Assembly: GCF_000878135.1 (NCBI RefSeq)
Contig: NZ_JXQZ01000032.1
Span: 1 to 64,000, forward strand
DNA: 64,000 nt
Direction of reading: 5' to 3'
Source: Frigoribacterium sp. MEB024
GTDB lineage: Bacteria > Actinomycetota > Actinomycetes > Actinomycetales > Microbacteriaceae
In this document: one piece after another, positions 1 through 8,105 of the stretch
Layout: the number at the start of each line of letters is the position of its first letter
Numbering within the stretch: position 1 is the stretch's first letter
Made by a program: the position numbers and the translations under genes
The notes under the pieces: generated by a model
Told to the model about the DNA's origin: nothing
What the model saw: the letters and a program-made list of their open reading frames with translations, nothing else
The model's database searches: none

Positions 1-1659
1 CTTCGTGGAGGTCGTGCTGGTCGTGAGGGCGGGCTCGGCGGGGGCGGCGGGTGCGGCGTCGGGCGGGCCCGCGGGGTCGCGCCGGAAGACGAGGCGGGGC
101 AGCGTGACCTGCCGACCCGCGCCTCCTGGGCCCGCGTCCGACGACGCACCGGGGCCGGTGGAATCGCCGACGAGCTCGACGGTCTCGGTGTCGTCGCCGA
201 CGACGCCGCGCTCGAGCGCCAGGTCGAGCATGCTGAGGACGAGCGCGAGGCGGCGGAACTCGGGCTCGGTGGCGCGGTACACGTCGACGCTCGTGACCTC
301 GTCGTGGTCGGCGAGCAGCCGGTCGATCGTCGCCGAGACGGCCGCCGTGCTCGTGCCCGAGGTGAGGCGGAGGGCGGCCCGGTCGGCCTCGGGCAGGGTC
401 GCGTCGCCGATCGTCACCTGCACGTCGACCGTCGGCCGTGCGCGGTCGGTGTGCAGCTGCACCTGGCTGACGTCACGGACGTCGAGCGCCCCGAGGCCGA
501 GCCCGTCGCCGTGCTCGACCGGCAGCATGGCGTGGCCCGGCCGGCGCTCGGCCCAGACGCCACCCGCGTGCAGCGCCCGGTCGGCGAGGGTGAGCAGGCG
601 CTGCTGCTGATCGGAGCCCGACCGGCTGAGGAAGCGCCGCAGCGAGGACGTCCAGCGACCGTAGGTCTCTTGCACGCTCTGCTCTTCGGCGAGCAGCGAC
701 GAGATGAGCGACTCGAGCTGCGTGCGCTGTCGCTCGGTGAGCTGTGCGGCGGCGTCGGGTTGCGCGAGGACCTTCTCGATGTCGGCCCGCATCACGTCGA
801 TGCCGCGCGACGACAACATCTGGGCGAAGCCGCGGTAGGCGCGTCCCTCGGGGGTCTGCTCGAGCAGGTCGTTGTCGCGCAGGTACTGGTCGACGAGCGC
901 GCCCTTGCCGACGTGTTCGGACGAGGCCCGGCGCGCGACCTCGCGGTGCCGCTGCTCGACCATGGCGCCGAGCTGCCGGAAGTCCTCGGGCAGCGACGCG
1001 GTCAGACGGACCACCTCGCGCACCTGTCGGCGCAGCACGTCGGGAGCGGTGGGTTCGGTGCCGTGCCGCTCGATCTCGGCCTTGCGGCGCTCGAGCTCGG
1101 CGATCTGCTCGTCGAGTCGCGCGAGCTGCGACTCGCGGCTGGGATCGGCGAGGCCCGCGAGCTGCCCGACGGCGTGGGCGATGCTGCCGAGGCGGGCCTC
1201 GCTGACGGCGTTGTCGCGCTCGACGAGGTCGCGCACGAGACGCAGCGCCTTGAGCGCGTGCGGTGACAGGCGGTACTCGGCACGGGCGTCCGGTCCGGAG
1301 GCGCGGGTGCGGACGAGCCAGCGGCTCTCGACCCAGCTGCGGCAGTACTCGGCCGGGGTGGTCTTCTGCTCGGTGGGGGCAGACGTGGCGACGGGCGTCG
1401 GGGACGCGGGCCGCGCCTCCTCGGGGGACCGCTCGGACGCCGCCTGGTCGGCGGCGTTCTGCTCGAGGGCGTCGGCGACCTGCCGGTGGAACCAGTCGGC
1501 GGACACCGGACCCTCGGCGTGCTCGAGGTGGCGGGAGAAGAGCGGCAGCATCCACCGGGCGTTGTAGCCGCGAAGCAGGGCCCAGGTGGGGTCGTCTTCG
1601 TACGCCGCGCGCACGTCGTCGCGGCTCAGGGCGTCGTCGTGCCCCGACGGGTGGTTCAC
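1..1659 (-). CDS. DUF3375 protein, JetA-like (partial, C-terminus off window)
   Basis: The reading frame starts at GTG 1659, nine bases after a GGAGG, and is still open at base 1, giving 553 residues. The product begins with an alpha-helical region (DDPTWALLRGYNARWMLPLF), has a YCRSWVESRWLVR stretch near residue 110, then a long coiled coil (LDEQIAELERRKAEIE, about residues 180-200) and a SLRRFLSRSG helix. This order and these phrases are those of the DUF3375 family. In type I Wadjet systems DUF3375 is JetA, the kleisin-like partner of an SMC ATPase that acts with the nuclease JetD against plasmids. JetB, JetC and JetD would lie downstream, to the left of the window, so membership of a complete Wadjet locus is inference. 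Family assignment is fairly sure; the gene carries three copies of the GGAGGCGCGG repeat. Confidence 0.75.
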   Translation of the reverse strand, partial: MNHPSGHDDALSRDDVRAAYEDDPTWALLRGYNARWMLPLFSRHLEHAEGPVSADWFHRQVADALEQNAADQAASERSPEEARPASPTPVATSAPTEQKTTPAEYCRSWVESRWLVRTRASGPDARAEYRLSPHALKALRLVRDLVERDNAVSEARLGSIAHAVGQLAGLADPSRESQLARLDEQIAELERRKAEIERHGTEPTAPDVLRRQVREVVRLTASLPEDFRQLGAMVEQRHREVARRASSEHVGKGALVDQYLRDNDLLEQTPEGRAYRGFAQMLSSRGIDVMRADIEKVLAQPDAAAQLTERQRTQLESLISSLLAEEQSVQETYGRWTSSLRRFLSRSGSDQQQRLLTLADRALHAGGVWAERRPGHAMLPVEHGDGLGLGALDVRDVSQVQLHTDRARPTVDVQVTIGDATLPEADRAALRLTSGTSTAAVSATIDRLLADHDEVTSVDVYRATEPEFRRLALVLSMLDLALERGVVGDDTETVELVGDSTGPGASSDAGPGGAGRQVTLPRLVFRRDPAGPPDAAPAAPAEPALTTSTTSTK

Positions 1660-1753
1660 CAAGCAAGACCTCCGGCAATCGTCGGACGACGATACCAACT
1701 GGTGACGCTCCGCTCGGCGACGGTGTCGCTCGTCGTCCGCAGCGGCCAGGATG

Positions 1754-1793
1754 GGGGGATGGGGATGGGGATGGGGATGGGAATGGGGATGGG
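1754..1793 (+). repeat. GGGGAT hexanucleotide tandem repeat over a start codon
   Basis: Six to seven near-perfect copies of GGGGAT run through the start region of the lipoprotein gene. They create six in-frame ATG codons (1759, 1765, 1771, 1777, 1783, 1789), each preceded by a G-rich run. Loss or gain of one unit keeps the frame, so length change would alter only the number of Met-Gly pairs and the choice of start. The G-runs could also form a quadruplex; that is inference. Confidence 0.85.
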
Positions 1794-3270
1794 CATCAGG
1801 TCGAGGCGGGGCGTCGTGGCGACCGTCGTCGTGGCCGTCCTCGCGCTCGCCGCCGGATGTGCCAGCTCGAGTGACCTGCTCCAACGGTTCGAGTCGCTCA
1901 TGGACGGTGTCGGCGGCGTGGTCGAGATCGAGACGGCCGGGACCGACTCTCCCCTCGGCGTCGCGGAGGCCCAGGCCACGGTCGTGGTCGAGGACGACCT
2001 CTCCGACGACGACCTCGAAGCCGTCGCCGAGCGCATCAGGCCGTTCGTGGCCCGCAACGTCGGTGACTCCTCCGGCTGGCGGTTCGTCGACGTCCGGCGA
2101 GGCACCGTCTCGTTCGAGGTGCTCGCCGACGAGGGCGACACGGCGGCCCAGCTCGACCTCGCCCGGCGCGTCGCGGACGACCCGGTCTTCGCCGAGGTGT
2201 CCCTCACCACGCACGCGTTCGGCGAGGGCCGGGCGATCGGAACCGACTCGCCTCGGCAGGGGTTCGGGATCACGGTGGTCCCCTCGGACTCGTCGGACGT
2301 CGTCTCGGCCTGGCAGCGGGCACGGTCCCTGCGGGATGCCGCGGCTCAGCTGGCCGACGTCGACGTGACGGCCTGGAGCCCGGACTCCCGCCGGTTCGTC
2401 ACCGAGAACGTCAGCGGGTTCCCCTCGGTCCTCGACGATCCCGCGACGTCCGACGTCGTCCTCGACGCCGCCGACCAGGCTCGGCTGCTCGACGCCGTGG
2501 GGGCTGCGGATCTCGGGGCCGGGCGGGTCGAAGTCCTGCCGGAGGGCATCCGGGTCGACCTCGACACACCGACCGTCACGGGGTACCACTCGCCGGACGA
2601 GGTGGCGGAGGCGTCCCCGCGAGCTGCCCGGATCGCCGGCGTCCTCGTCGCGATGTCGGAGGTGCCCGGCACGTCGATCGGCTTCGTCGACTCACCGGAC
2701 GAACGGCGGGAGCTCAACGGCGACCTGTCCGCGGCCGAGTCGTTGGTGGACGTCGTCGCACCCGACACGGTCAGCTATTCGGCGATCAGCGCCCGGTCGG
2801 TCGAGGTACGGACGTCGGGGCTCGAGGGCGCCGTGCCCGCGATGCAGGCCATCGGTGGTTCCGGGGCCGTGTCCGGGATGGACGAGATCCGCGTCTCGTC
2901 CGATGCAGCCGACGGTCGGGGACTCTGGTTCTCGGGACGGCCCGAGGCGCTCGCGGTGCTCGCCACCGTCACGGGCGCCATCGTGACCGCACCCCGGATC
3001 GAGGGCGTGGCCGTGACCGCCACGGAAGGCCGCATCAGCATCGAGCTCGACGACGACGACGACGCCGCCACCGACGCCGCCCTGGCGGACGTCGTCGGGG
3101 CGGTTCGGACGGCACCGGCCGGGACCGTCGTGACGTTCCGGCGAGACGGGCGCGGGGCGGCCGACCTCGCCACCGAGACGGTCGGCCAGGGGGAGACGAG
3201 CGACTGCTCGACGCTCGACACCGACGATCGACGTCTGTGCGAGATCGTCGCCTCCGCCTGGGGCGGGTAG
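1759..3270 (+). CDS. Putative lipoprotein of unknown function
   Basis: Starting at the first ATG of the repeat the protein has 503 residues and begins with six Met-Gly pairs, then IRSRRG, a hydrophobic stretch and the lipobox LAAGC (Cys about residue 34). This is a typical lipoprotein signal peptide, so the protein should be anchored on the outer face of the membrane. The mature part is acidic, without membrane segments, and I recognise no domain. Any of six ATGs could be the real start because all keep the arginine-rich n-region. The gene stands alone, divergent from the DUF3375 gene about 100 bases away. Function unknown. Confidence 0.75.
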   Translation: MGMGMGMGMGMGIRSRRGVVATVVVAVLALAAGCASSSDLLQRFESLMDGVGGVVEIETAGTDSPLGVAEAQATVVVEDDLSDDDLEAVAERIRPFVARNVGDSSGWRFVDVRRGTVSFEVLADEGDTAAQLDLARRVADDPVFAEVSLTTHAFGEGRAIGTDSPRQGFGITVVPSDSSDVVSAWQRARSLRDAAAQLADVDVTAWSPDSRRFVTENVSGFPSVLDDPATSDVVLDAADQARLLDAVGAADLGAGRVEVLPEGIRVDLDTPTVTGYHSPDEVAEASPRAARIAGVLVAMSEVPGTSIGFVDSPDERRELNGDLSAAESLVDVVAPDTVSYSAISARSVEVRTSGLEGAVPAMQAIGGSGAVSGMDEIRVSSDAADGRGLWFSGRPEALAVLATVTGAIVTAPRIEGVAVTATEGRISIELDDDDDAATDAALADVVGAVRTAPAGTVVTFRRDGRGAADLATETVGQGETSDCSTLDTDDRRLCEIVASAWGG

Positions 3271-3370
3271 TCGCCGGACGACGAGGCTCCTCACCTCGTC
3301 ACGCCCTGTCGAGGTGGCCGTCGAGGCCTGATCCTGAGATCGCCCTCACCACGTCCGTCGCGAGACACGG

Positions 3371-3400
3371 CGTCACGATCCGTCACGAAACGTCACGTCG
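3371..3400. repeat. Three 10-bp direct repeats CGTCACGNNN
   Basis: CGTCACGATC, CGTCACGAAA and CGTCACGTCG follow one another with an exact 10-base period in the 320-base gene-poor stretch 3271-3590. One-turn spacing on one face of the helix is typical of direct-repeat sites for dimeric regulators. They lie about 130 bases before the next translated frame. Apart from these and a short ORF at 3499, I see nothing else in the stretch. Confidence 0.5.
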
Positions 3401-3498
3401 TTCGTGTGGCGGAAGCACCGGGCCGAAGATGACGGGACGCGGGGTCGTCGCTCGCCGACGCTCCGCTCCGATCCGTCGTCGAGCGCAGGGGAGTCGTC

Positions 3499-3594
3499 GT
3501 GACCAGCAGGAGCACCCGTCCGACCGCGGCCTCCCGCCGGGCGCCGCGCGACCTCGGACGAACGTTGCTGCAGACCGCGGGCGCGGCGTCGTGA
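3499..3594 (+). CDS. Possible 31-residue small ORF coupled to the hydrolase
   Basis: A GTG at 3499 is preceded by AGGGGAG with six bases between, a good ribosome binding site. The 31-codon frame (MTSRSTRPTAASRRAP then DLGRTLLQTAGAAS) ends in a TGA that overlaps the GTG start of the following hydrolase as GTGA. The peptide is basic and alanine-rich with no recognisable domain. It could be a translated leader that couples translation to the hydrolase, or a displaced N-terminus. Existence as a protein is uncertain. Confidence 0.35.
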   Translation: MTSRSTRPTAASRRAPRDLGRTLLQTAGAAS

Positions 3595-4289
3595 GCGGCG
3601 TCGGCGACACGGCAGTCGACTCCGCGGACTCGAGCGCGGTCGGCCAGACCCCGACCGTCGACGTGCGCGGCACCGTGATCGTCCTGCTCGGGGAGGGCGA
3701 GCGAGCGGACGACTTCGCGAGGCTCACCGACCGTCTCGTCTTCGACGGGTACCGGGTCGAGCTGTTCGACGACGTCTCCACAGACGTCCGCGCCGTGCGG
3801 GCGGGCGTCGAGCGGCTCGTGCGTGACCGGGCACTGCCGAGACCCCTCGTGCTGCTCGGCTCCGACGTCGGGGCGACCCTCGCGGCATCCGTCGCGGCCG
3901 ACTCGGTTGCGGCCGTGGACGCGGTCGTGCTGACGGGCGTGCTGACGCCGGCCTCGCGACGGGGGCTCGGGCTCGACCGACGGGACGACCGGCACGGGAG
4001 AGCTCTGCCGACGGGGTTGTCCCTGCCGGCGGCACGGTCGGTGGTGCAGCCCACCCTGGTCTTCCACGGCGACGGGGACCGGGTCACCGAGGTCGCGGAC
4101 GCCGTCGCCTGGGCGGCCCAGCTGCCGCGGGGTTCGGTCCGCCTCGTCGGCCAGGGTGGGCACGACGTGCTGCGGGGCTCCGGTCACCGCACGGTGACGG
4201 CCTCGATCGTGCTCTTCCTCGAACGTCAGCGCAGTGACGATCCCGTGCTCGTCGACGCGTTCGCGGCGCGCACGCCCCGGCCCGCCTGA
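3591..4289 (+). CDS. Alpha/beta hydrolase-fold protein
   Basis: The 232-residue product has the alpha/beta hydrolase order: a first strand (VIVLLGEGE), a nucleophile elbow LLGSDVGA near residue 88, a late acid strand PTLVFHGDGDRV and a histidine in GQGGHDVLRG. At the elbow the residue in the nucleophile position of the small-x-Nu-x-small pattern is Asp rather than Ser, as in haloalkane dehalogenases and epoxide hydrolases, though an inactive or differently aligned elbow is possible. GTG 3591 is chosen because it overlaps the stop of the preceding small ORF; no strong ribosome site is visible. Substrate unknown. Confidence 0.65.
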   Translation: MSGVGDTAVDSADSSAVGQTPTVDVRGTVIVLLGEGERADDFARLTDRLVFDGYRVELFDDVSTDVRAVRAGVERLVRDRALPRPLVLLGSDVGATLAASVAADSVAAVDAVVLTGVLTPASRRGLGLDRRDDRHGRALPTGLSLPAARSVVQPTLVFHGDGDRVTEVADAVAWAAQLPRGSVRLVGQGGHDVLRGSGHRTVTASIVLFLERQRSDDPVLVDAFAARTPRPA

Positions 4290-4355
4290 CGCGACGTGTC
4301 CGCGTGTGTCGGTCGGGCCGACGTGACGCGACGTGTCCGCGTGTGTCGGTCGGGC
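4287..4355. repeat. 32-bp tandem direct repeat
   Basis: A 32-base segment beginning TGACGCGACGTGTCCGCG occurs at 4287-4318 and again at 4324-4355. It spans the stop of the hydrolase and the gap before the ATP-grasp gene. Because it is a direct rather than inverted repeat it is not a terminator; it looks like a local duplication and could hold a protein-binding site. Confidence 0.6.
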
Positions 4356-4390
4356 TGGCACCTCGGGCCCGAACGGTGCACGATCGAACG

Positions 4391-5365
4391 ATGACCTCGC
4401 CGATCGACCACGCCGACCCGACACCCGTCGTGCACGTGCTGCACGACAACGCCGAGTGGCTGCCGCCGCTCGTCGCCGCGCTCGACGCCGCGGGGGTGCC
4501 CCACCGCGAGCACCTGCTCGACGGGACGTCCTTCGACCTCGCGGCCGCGCCTCCTGAGGGGGTGTTCTGGTCGCGGCTGAGCGGATCGGCCCACACGCGC
4601 GGCCGGGGGACCGCGAAAGAGGTCGCCCGGGCGACCCTGCGCTGGGCCGAACGGCACGGGCGCCGGACCATCAACGGCAGCGGTGTCGTCGAACTCGAGG
4701 TGAGCAAGGTGGCGCAGTACCTGGCGCTGGCGTCCGCCGGGTTCGACGTCCCCGCGACGACCGCCGTGTTCGGCACCGCCGACCTCAAGGCGCGGGCCCG
4801 CGAGCAGACGCTGCCGTTCATCACGAAGCACAACCAGGGCGGCAAGGGCCTCGGTGTGCGGCGCTTCGACGACCTCGACTCGTTCGACGCGTACGTCGAC
4901 GGGCCCGACTTCGAGGTGCCGGTCGACGGGATCACCCTGCTGCAGGAGTTCCTGCAGGCCGAGCAACCCTTCAACACGCGCGTCGAGTTCGTCGGCGGGC
5001 GGTTCGTCTACGCGGTGCGCGTCGACACCTCGGCCGGCAGCTTCGAGTTGTGCCCCGCCGACGCGTGCGTCGTGCCCGACGGCGCCGACCCGGCCACCTT
5101 CGCCCCGTTCGCGGTGCGCCCCTCGGTCACCGCCGAGCACCCGCTCGTGAGGCGGCTCGAAGCCTTCGTCGCCGAACAGGGCATCGAGGTCGCGGGCATC
5201 GAGTTCATCGAGACCGTCGACGGTCGCTTCGTGCCCTACGACGTCAACACGAACACCAACTACAACCCCGACGTCGAGCGGTCGTCGTCGGTATCGGCCG
5301 CCGCGACGCTCGCCGCGTGGCTGGGCGAGGTGCTGGCGGCGGAGTACGCCGCGACACCGGCCTAG
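4391..5365 (+). CDS. ATP-grasp ligase (RimK-like)
   Basis: The 324-residue protein shows ATP-grasp features: a lysine strand (LPFITKHNQGGKGLGVRRF, about residues 138-156), a hinge stretch ITLLQEFLQ, and the metal-binding end VAGIEFIETVDGRFVPYDVNTNTNYN. RimK-type enzymes couple ATP hydrolysis to amide bond formation between a carboxylate and an amine. ATG 4391 follows CACGAT with six bases between, a leaderless-type arrangement, and there is no ribosome site. The gene is alone, between the hydrolase and a hairpin. The acceptor substrate cannot be read from the sequence. Confidence 0.75.
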   Translation: MTSPIDHADPTPVVHVLHDNAEWLPPLVAALDAAGVPHREHLLDGTSFDLAAAPPEGVFWSRLSGSAHTRGRGTAKEVARATLRWAERHGRRTINGSGVVELEVSKVAQYLALASAGFDVPATTAVFGTADLKARAREQTLPFITKHNQGGKGLGVRRFDDLDSFDAYVDGPDFEVPVDGITLLQEFLQAEQPFNTRVEFVGGRFVYAVRVDTSAGSFELCPADACVVPDGADPATFAPFAVRPSVTAEHPLVRRLEAFVAEQGIEVAGIEFIETVDGRFVPYDVNTNTNYNPDVERSSSVSAAATLAAWLGEVLAAEYAATPA

Positions 5366-5382
5366 CGCCGGTCGCCTGGACA

Positions 5383-5436
5383 CCGTCGAGTGGACGCCGC
5401 GCCACGTCGTGCCGCGGTTCGTCGTCCACTCGACGG
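5383..5436 (+). terminator. 14-bp perfect inverted repeat after the ATP-grasp gene
   Basis: CCGTCGAGTGGACG (5383-5396) and its exact complement (5423-5436) flank a 26-base loop, 17 bases after the stop codon. No T-run follows. It is a probable terminator for the ATP-grasp gene. The rest of the stretch to 5646 holds no convincing gene. Confidence 0.55.
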
Positions 5437-5646
5437 CGTCCCGGGACGGGGTGTCTCGGGCGGCGGTTGTCAGGGGCCGGCGATCAGGACGACCAGCGGG
5501 CAGCAGCGTCACGGCCATGACCACGTTGGCCACCAGGAGCCCGGTCACGCGGGCCTCGCGCCTGGCGGGCGGTCGTCGCCACGTCGCGTCGACACCGGGT
5601 CCCTTCGATCGTACGGTCGAGCGTTGCAGGCGGACGCCGGGACGGG

Positions 5647-6060
5647 CTAGCGACGCGGAGGCGCGGGTGGCGCCGGCGAGGTCGCGAACGCCACGGCCGC
5701 GAGGCCGGTCAGCACGACCGCACCGATCGTCACGGGTGCGAGCGGCCCGGCGAACGCTGCGGCAAGGCCGACGGGTGTGCCGAGGCCCACGACGAGCTGG
5801 CCCACCACCAGCAGCACGAGGCCGAACGCGGAGCCCAGAAGGCTCACCCGGGCCAGGTCGTGCAGTCGCCGGGAGTCGTCGGCGAGGCGGCGCGTGCCCG
5901 ATGTTCCCGGCAGGCCGGCGGAGAGTCGGCGTCGCATCCGCACGAAGAGCACCAACGCGACCAACGACAGCAGCAGCGGGACGGCACTGCCGATCGTGAG
6001 GGCGGTCTGCACGACGCCGAACAAGGCGTCGGTGCCACCGGGGGAGGGCGGGGTGCTCAT
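5647..6060 (-). CDS. Small membrane protein of unknown function
   Basis: The 137-residue protein has three predicted membrane helices: about residues 14-42 (VVQTALTIGSAVPLLLSLVA), 70-100 and 105-125, with a basic loop (RMRRRLSAG) after the first. It ends in a proline-rich tail (SPAPPAPPRR) encoded partly by a GGAGGCGCGG repeat copy. ATG 6060 is preceded by GGAG five bases upstream. No family is recognised and neighbours give no hint. Confidence 0.65.
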   Translation of the reverse strand: MSTPPSPGGTDALFGVVQTALTIGSAVPLLLSLVALVLFVRMRRRLSAGLPGTSGTRRLADDSRRLHDLARVSLLGSAFGLVLLVVGQLVVGLGTPVGLAAAFAGPLAPVTIGAVVLTGLAAVAFATSPAPPAPPRR

Positions 6061-6105
6061 CGGACTCCGTTCGAACGAGGTGGTGGGTTCACGGGCGAGT
6101 TCGTG

Positions 6106-6154
6106 GTGGACGGGCGCCTCCGGCGGCCCGGGGACCACGAATCCGCCCGTCCAC
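6106..6154 (-). terminator. 11-bp inverted repeat between two minus-strand genes
   Basis: GTGGACGGGCG (6106-6116) pairs with CGCCCGTCCAC (6144-6154). It sits in the space between the helicase end and the start of the small membrane protein and may back up the hairpin at 6196. Confidence 0.4.
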
Positions 6155-6195
6155 GACCATCACGGGCCGAGTCGCCGACGAACCGCCCGGACACG

Positions 6196-6232
6196 ACGAC
6201 GCCGACCAGGCGGAAGGCGAGGTCGGCGTCGT
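6196..6232 (-). terminator. Hairpin terminator of the DEAD-box helicase
   Basis: ACGACGCCGACC (6196-6207) pairs perfectly with GGTCGGCGTCGT (6221-6232) around a 13-base loop, 20 bases beyond the helicase stop in the direction of transcription. There is no U-run, as is common for actinobacterial terminators. Confidence 0.6.
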
Positions 6233-6251
6233 GGGCCGTGCGGCCGGGTGT

Positions 6252-8045
6252 CTAGTAACGGGGCTTGCGGGCGGGCCGCTCGCCACCCTGTGACCGGTCG
6301 GGGCGGTCGTCGCGGCGGGGCGCGCCTCCTCGGCGGTCGGGCTTGATCTCGATGAGCTTGCCGCTGATTCGGGTGTCGCTCAGACGGTCGAGCATGTCGG
6401 TCGAGACGTCCGAGGCGAGCTCGACGACCGAGAAGTCGGGGCGGATCTGGATGGCCCCGAAGTCGTCGCGGCTCAGGCCACCCTCGTTCGCCAGGGCGCC
6501 CACGATCTGACGCGGCTCGACTCGGTGGCGACGACCGACCTCGATGCGGTACGCCGTCATCGGCTTCGACGTGCGCGGTCCGCGCTCGCGGCGCTCGCCC
6601 CGGTCGTCGTCACGGCCGCCGCGCGGGGCGCGGTCGTCGCGCTCGCGCAGCGGACGCTCGTCGCGCTGCGGTCGCTCGTCCTTCGGGTCGAGCAGCAGGG
6701 GAGTCTCGCCCTGGGCGACCACGGCGAGGGCGGCGGCGACGTCGGCTTCGGGCACGTCGTGGTGCTCGACGTAGTGGCTGATGATGTCGCGGAACGCCGA
6801 GATGCGGCTGTCCTGCGACAGGGCCTCGGTGATCGCGTCGTCGAACCGGGTGAGCCGGGTGCTGTTGACGTCCTCGACGGTCGGCAGCTGCATCTGCGTG
6901 AGCGGCTGGCGGGTGGCCTTCTCGATCGCACCCAGCAGACGACGCTCGCGCGGGGTGACGAAGCTGATCGCGGCACCGCTGCGGCCGGCACGGCCGGTGC
7001 GGCCGATGCGGTGCACGTACGACTCGGTGTCGATCGGGATGTCGTAGTTGACGACGTGGCTGATGCGGTCGACGTCGAGACCACGGGCCGCGACGTCGGT
7101 CGCCACGAGGATGTCGAGCTTGCCGCTCTTCAACTGGTTGACCGTGCGCTCGCGCTGGGCCTGGGCGACGTCACCGCTGATGGCCGCGGCCGAGTAACCG
7201 CGGGCGCGCAGCTTCTCGGCGAGGGTCTCGGTCTCGCTCTTGGTGCGGACGAAGATGATCATGCCCTCGAAGTTCTCGACCTCGAGGATGCGCGTCAGGG
7301 CGTCGACCTTCTGCGGGTACGACACCATCAGGTAGCGCTGGGTCGTGTTGACCGAGGTGGTGGTCTTCGCCTTGACCGTGATCTCTTCGGCGTCGTTCAG
7401 GTACTGCTTCGAGATGCGACGGATCTGCGGCGGCATCGTGGCCGAGAACAGCGCCACCTGCTTGTCGTCGGGGGTGTCGGCGAGGATCGTCTCGACGTCC
7501 TCGGCGAAGCCCATCTTCAGCATCTCGTCGGCCTCGTCGAGCACGAGGTACTTGAGCTCGCTGAGGTCGAGGGTGCCCTTGGCGAGGTGGTCCATGATGC
7601 GACCGGGCGTGCCGACGACGACGTGCACGCCGCGGCGCAGGGCGCTCAACTGCACGCCGTAGGCCTGGCCACCGTAGACGGGCAGGACGTGGACGCCACG
7701 CATGCCGGAGGCGAACTGCTCGAACGCCTCGCAGACCTGCAGTGCGAGCTCGCGCGTCGGCGACAGCACGAGCGCCTGCGGCTTCTTGGCCGAGACGTCG
7801 AGGCGCGACAGGATGGGCAGGGCGAAGGCCGCGGTCTTGCCGGTGCCGGTCTGCGCGAGGCCGACGACGTCGCGGCCGTCGAGCAGGGTGGGGATCGTGG
7901 CGGCCTGGATGGCCGAAGGGGTCTCGTAGCCGATCTCACGGATGGCCTTCAGGACCTGGTCGCTCAAGCCCAGATCGGCGAACGTCGGCGTCGTGTCGGC
8001 TTGCTCTGTGGCGTCGCTCGGGGCTTGCTCGGTGGTGTCACTCAT
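6252..8045 (-). CDS. deaD: DEAD-box ATP-dependent RNA helicase (DeaD/CsdA type)
   Basis: The 597-residue protein has all superfamily 2 helicase motifs: Q motif (FADLGL to PSAIQ, residues 22-47), AQTGTGKT (64-71), PTRELALQ, TPGR, DEAD in VLDEADEM, SAT, ARGLD and HRIGRTGR. An arginine/aspartate-rich linker leads to a C-terminal DbpA/CsdA-type RNA-binding domain (about 490-570, starting YRIEVGRRHRVEP). Such enzymes unwind structured RNA in ribosome assembly and mRNA decay, often at low temperature. The start is clear: TACCGT lies exactly six bases before ATG 8045 and there is no ribosome site, so the mRNA is probably leaderless. Confidence 0.93.
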   Translation of the reverse strand: MSDTTEQAPSDATEQADTTPTFADLGLSDQVLKAIREIGYETPSAIQAATIPTLLDGRDVVGLAQTGTGKTAAFALPILSRLDVSAKKPQALVLSPTRELALQVCEAFEQFASGMRGVHVLPVYGGQAYGVQLSALRRGVHVVVGTPGRIMDHLAKGTLDLSELKYLVLDEADEMLKMGFAEDVETILADTPDDKQVALFSATMPPQIRRISKQYLNDAEEITVKAKTTTSVNTTQRYLMVSYPQKVDALTRILEVENFEGMIIFVRTKSETETLAEKLRARGYSAAAISGDVAQAQRERTVNQLKSGKLDILVATDVAARGLDVDRISHVVNYDIPIDTESYVHRIGRTGRAGRSGAAISFVTPRERRLLGAIEKATRQPLTQMQLPTVEDVNSTRLTRFDDAITEALSQDSRISAFRDIISHYVEHHDVPEADVAAALAVVAQGETPLLLDPKDERPQRDERPLRERDDRAPRGGRDDDRGERRERGPRTSKPMTAYRIEVGRRHRVEPRQIVGALANEGGLSRDDFGAIQIRPDFSVVELASDVSTDMLDRLSDTRISGKLIEIKPDRRGGAPRRDDRPDRSQGGERPARKPRY

Positions 8046-8051
8046 GGTGCA

Positions 8052-8057
8052 ACGGTA
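8052..8057 (-). promoter_or_regulatory. -10 box of leaderless deaD
   Basis: TACCGT on the minus strand is followed by TGCACC and then ATG, placing the transcription start at or next to the start codon. Confidence 0.55.
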
Positions 8058-8105
8058 GCTTGTCCGGGGCCTCTGCCGTTGCTTCCGCCCGCGAGGCGGG
8101 TCGAG

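Noticed and set aside
473-1678. A 401-codon minus-strand frame starting behind GGAGG.
   Set aside because: It is very arginine-rich and out of frame with DUF3375, whose residues match the family.
5490-5560. A possible short hydrophobic minus-strand peptide (VTGLLVANVVMAV then, one base shifted, LVVLIAGP).
   Set aside because: It needs a frameshift, has no ribosome site and ends after about 25 residues.
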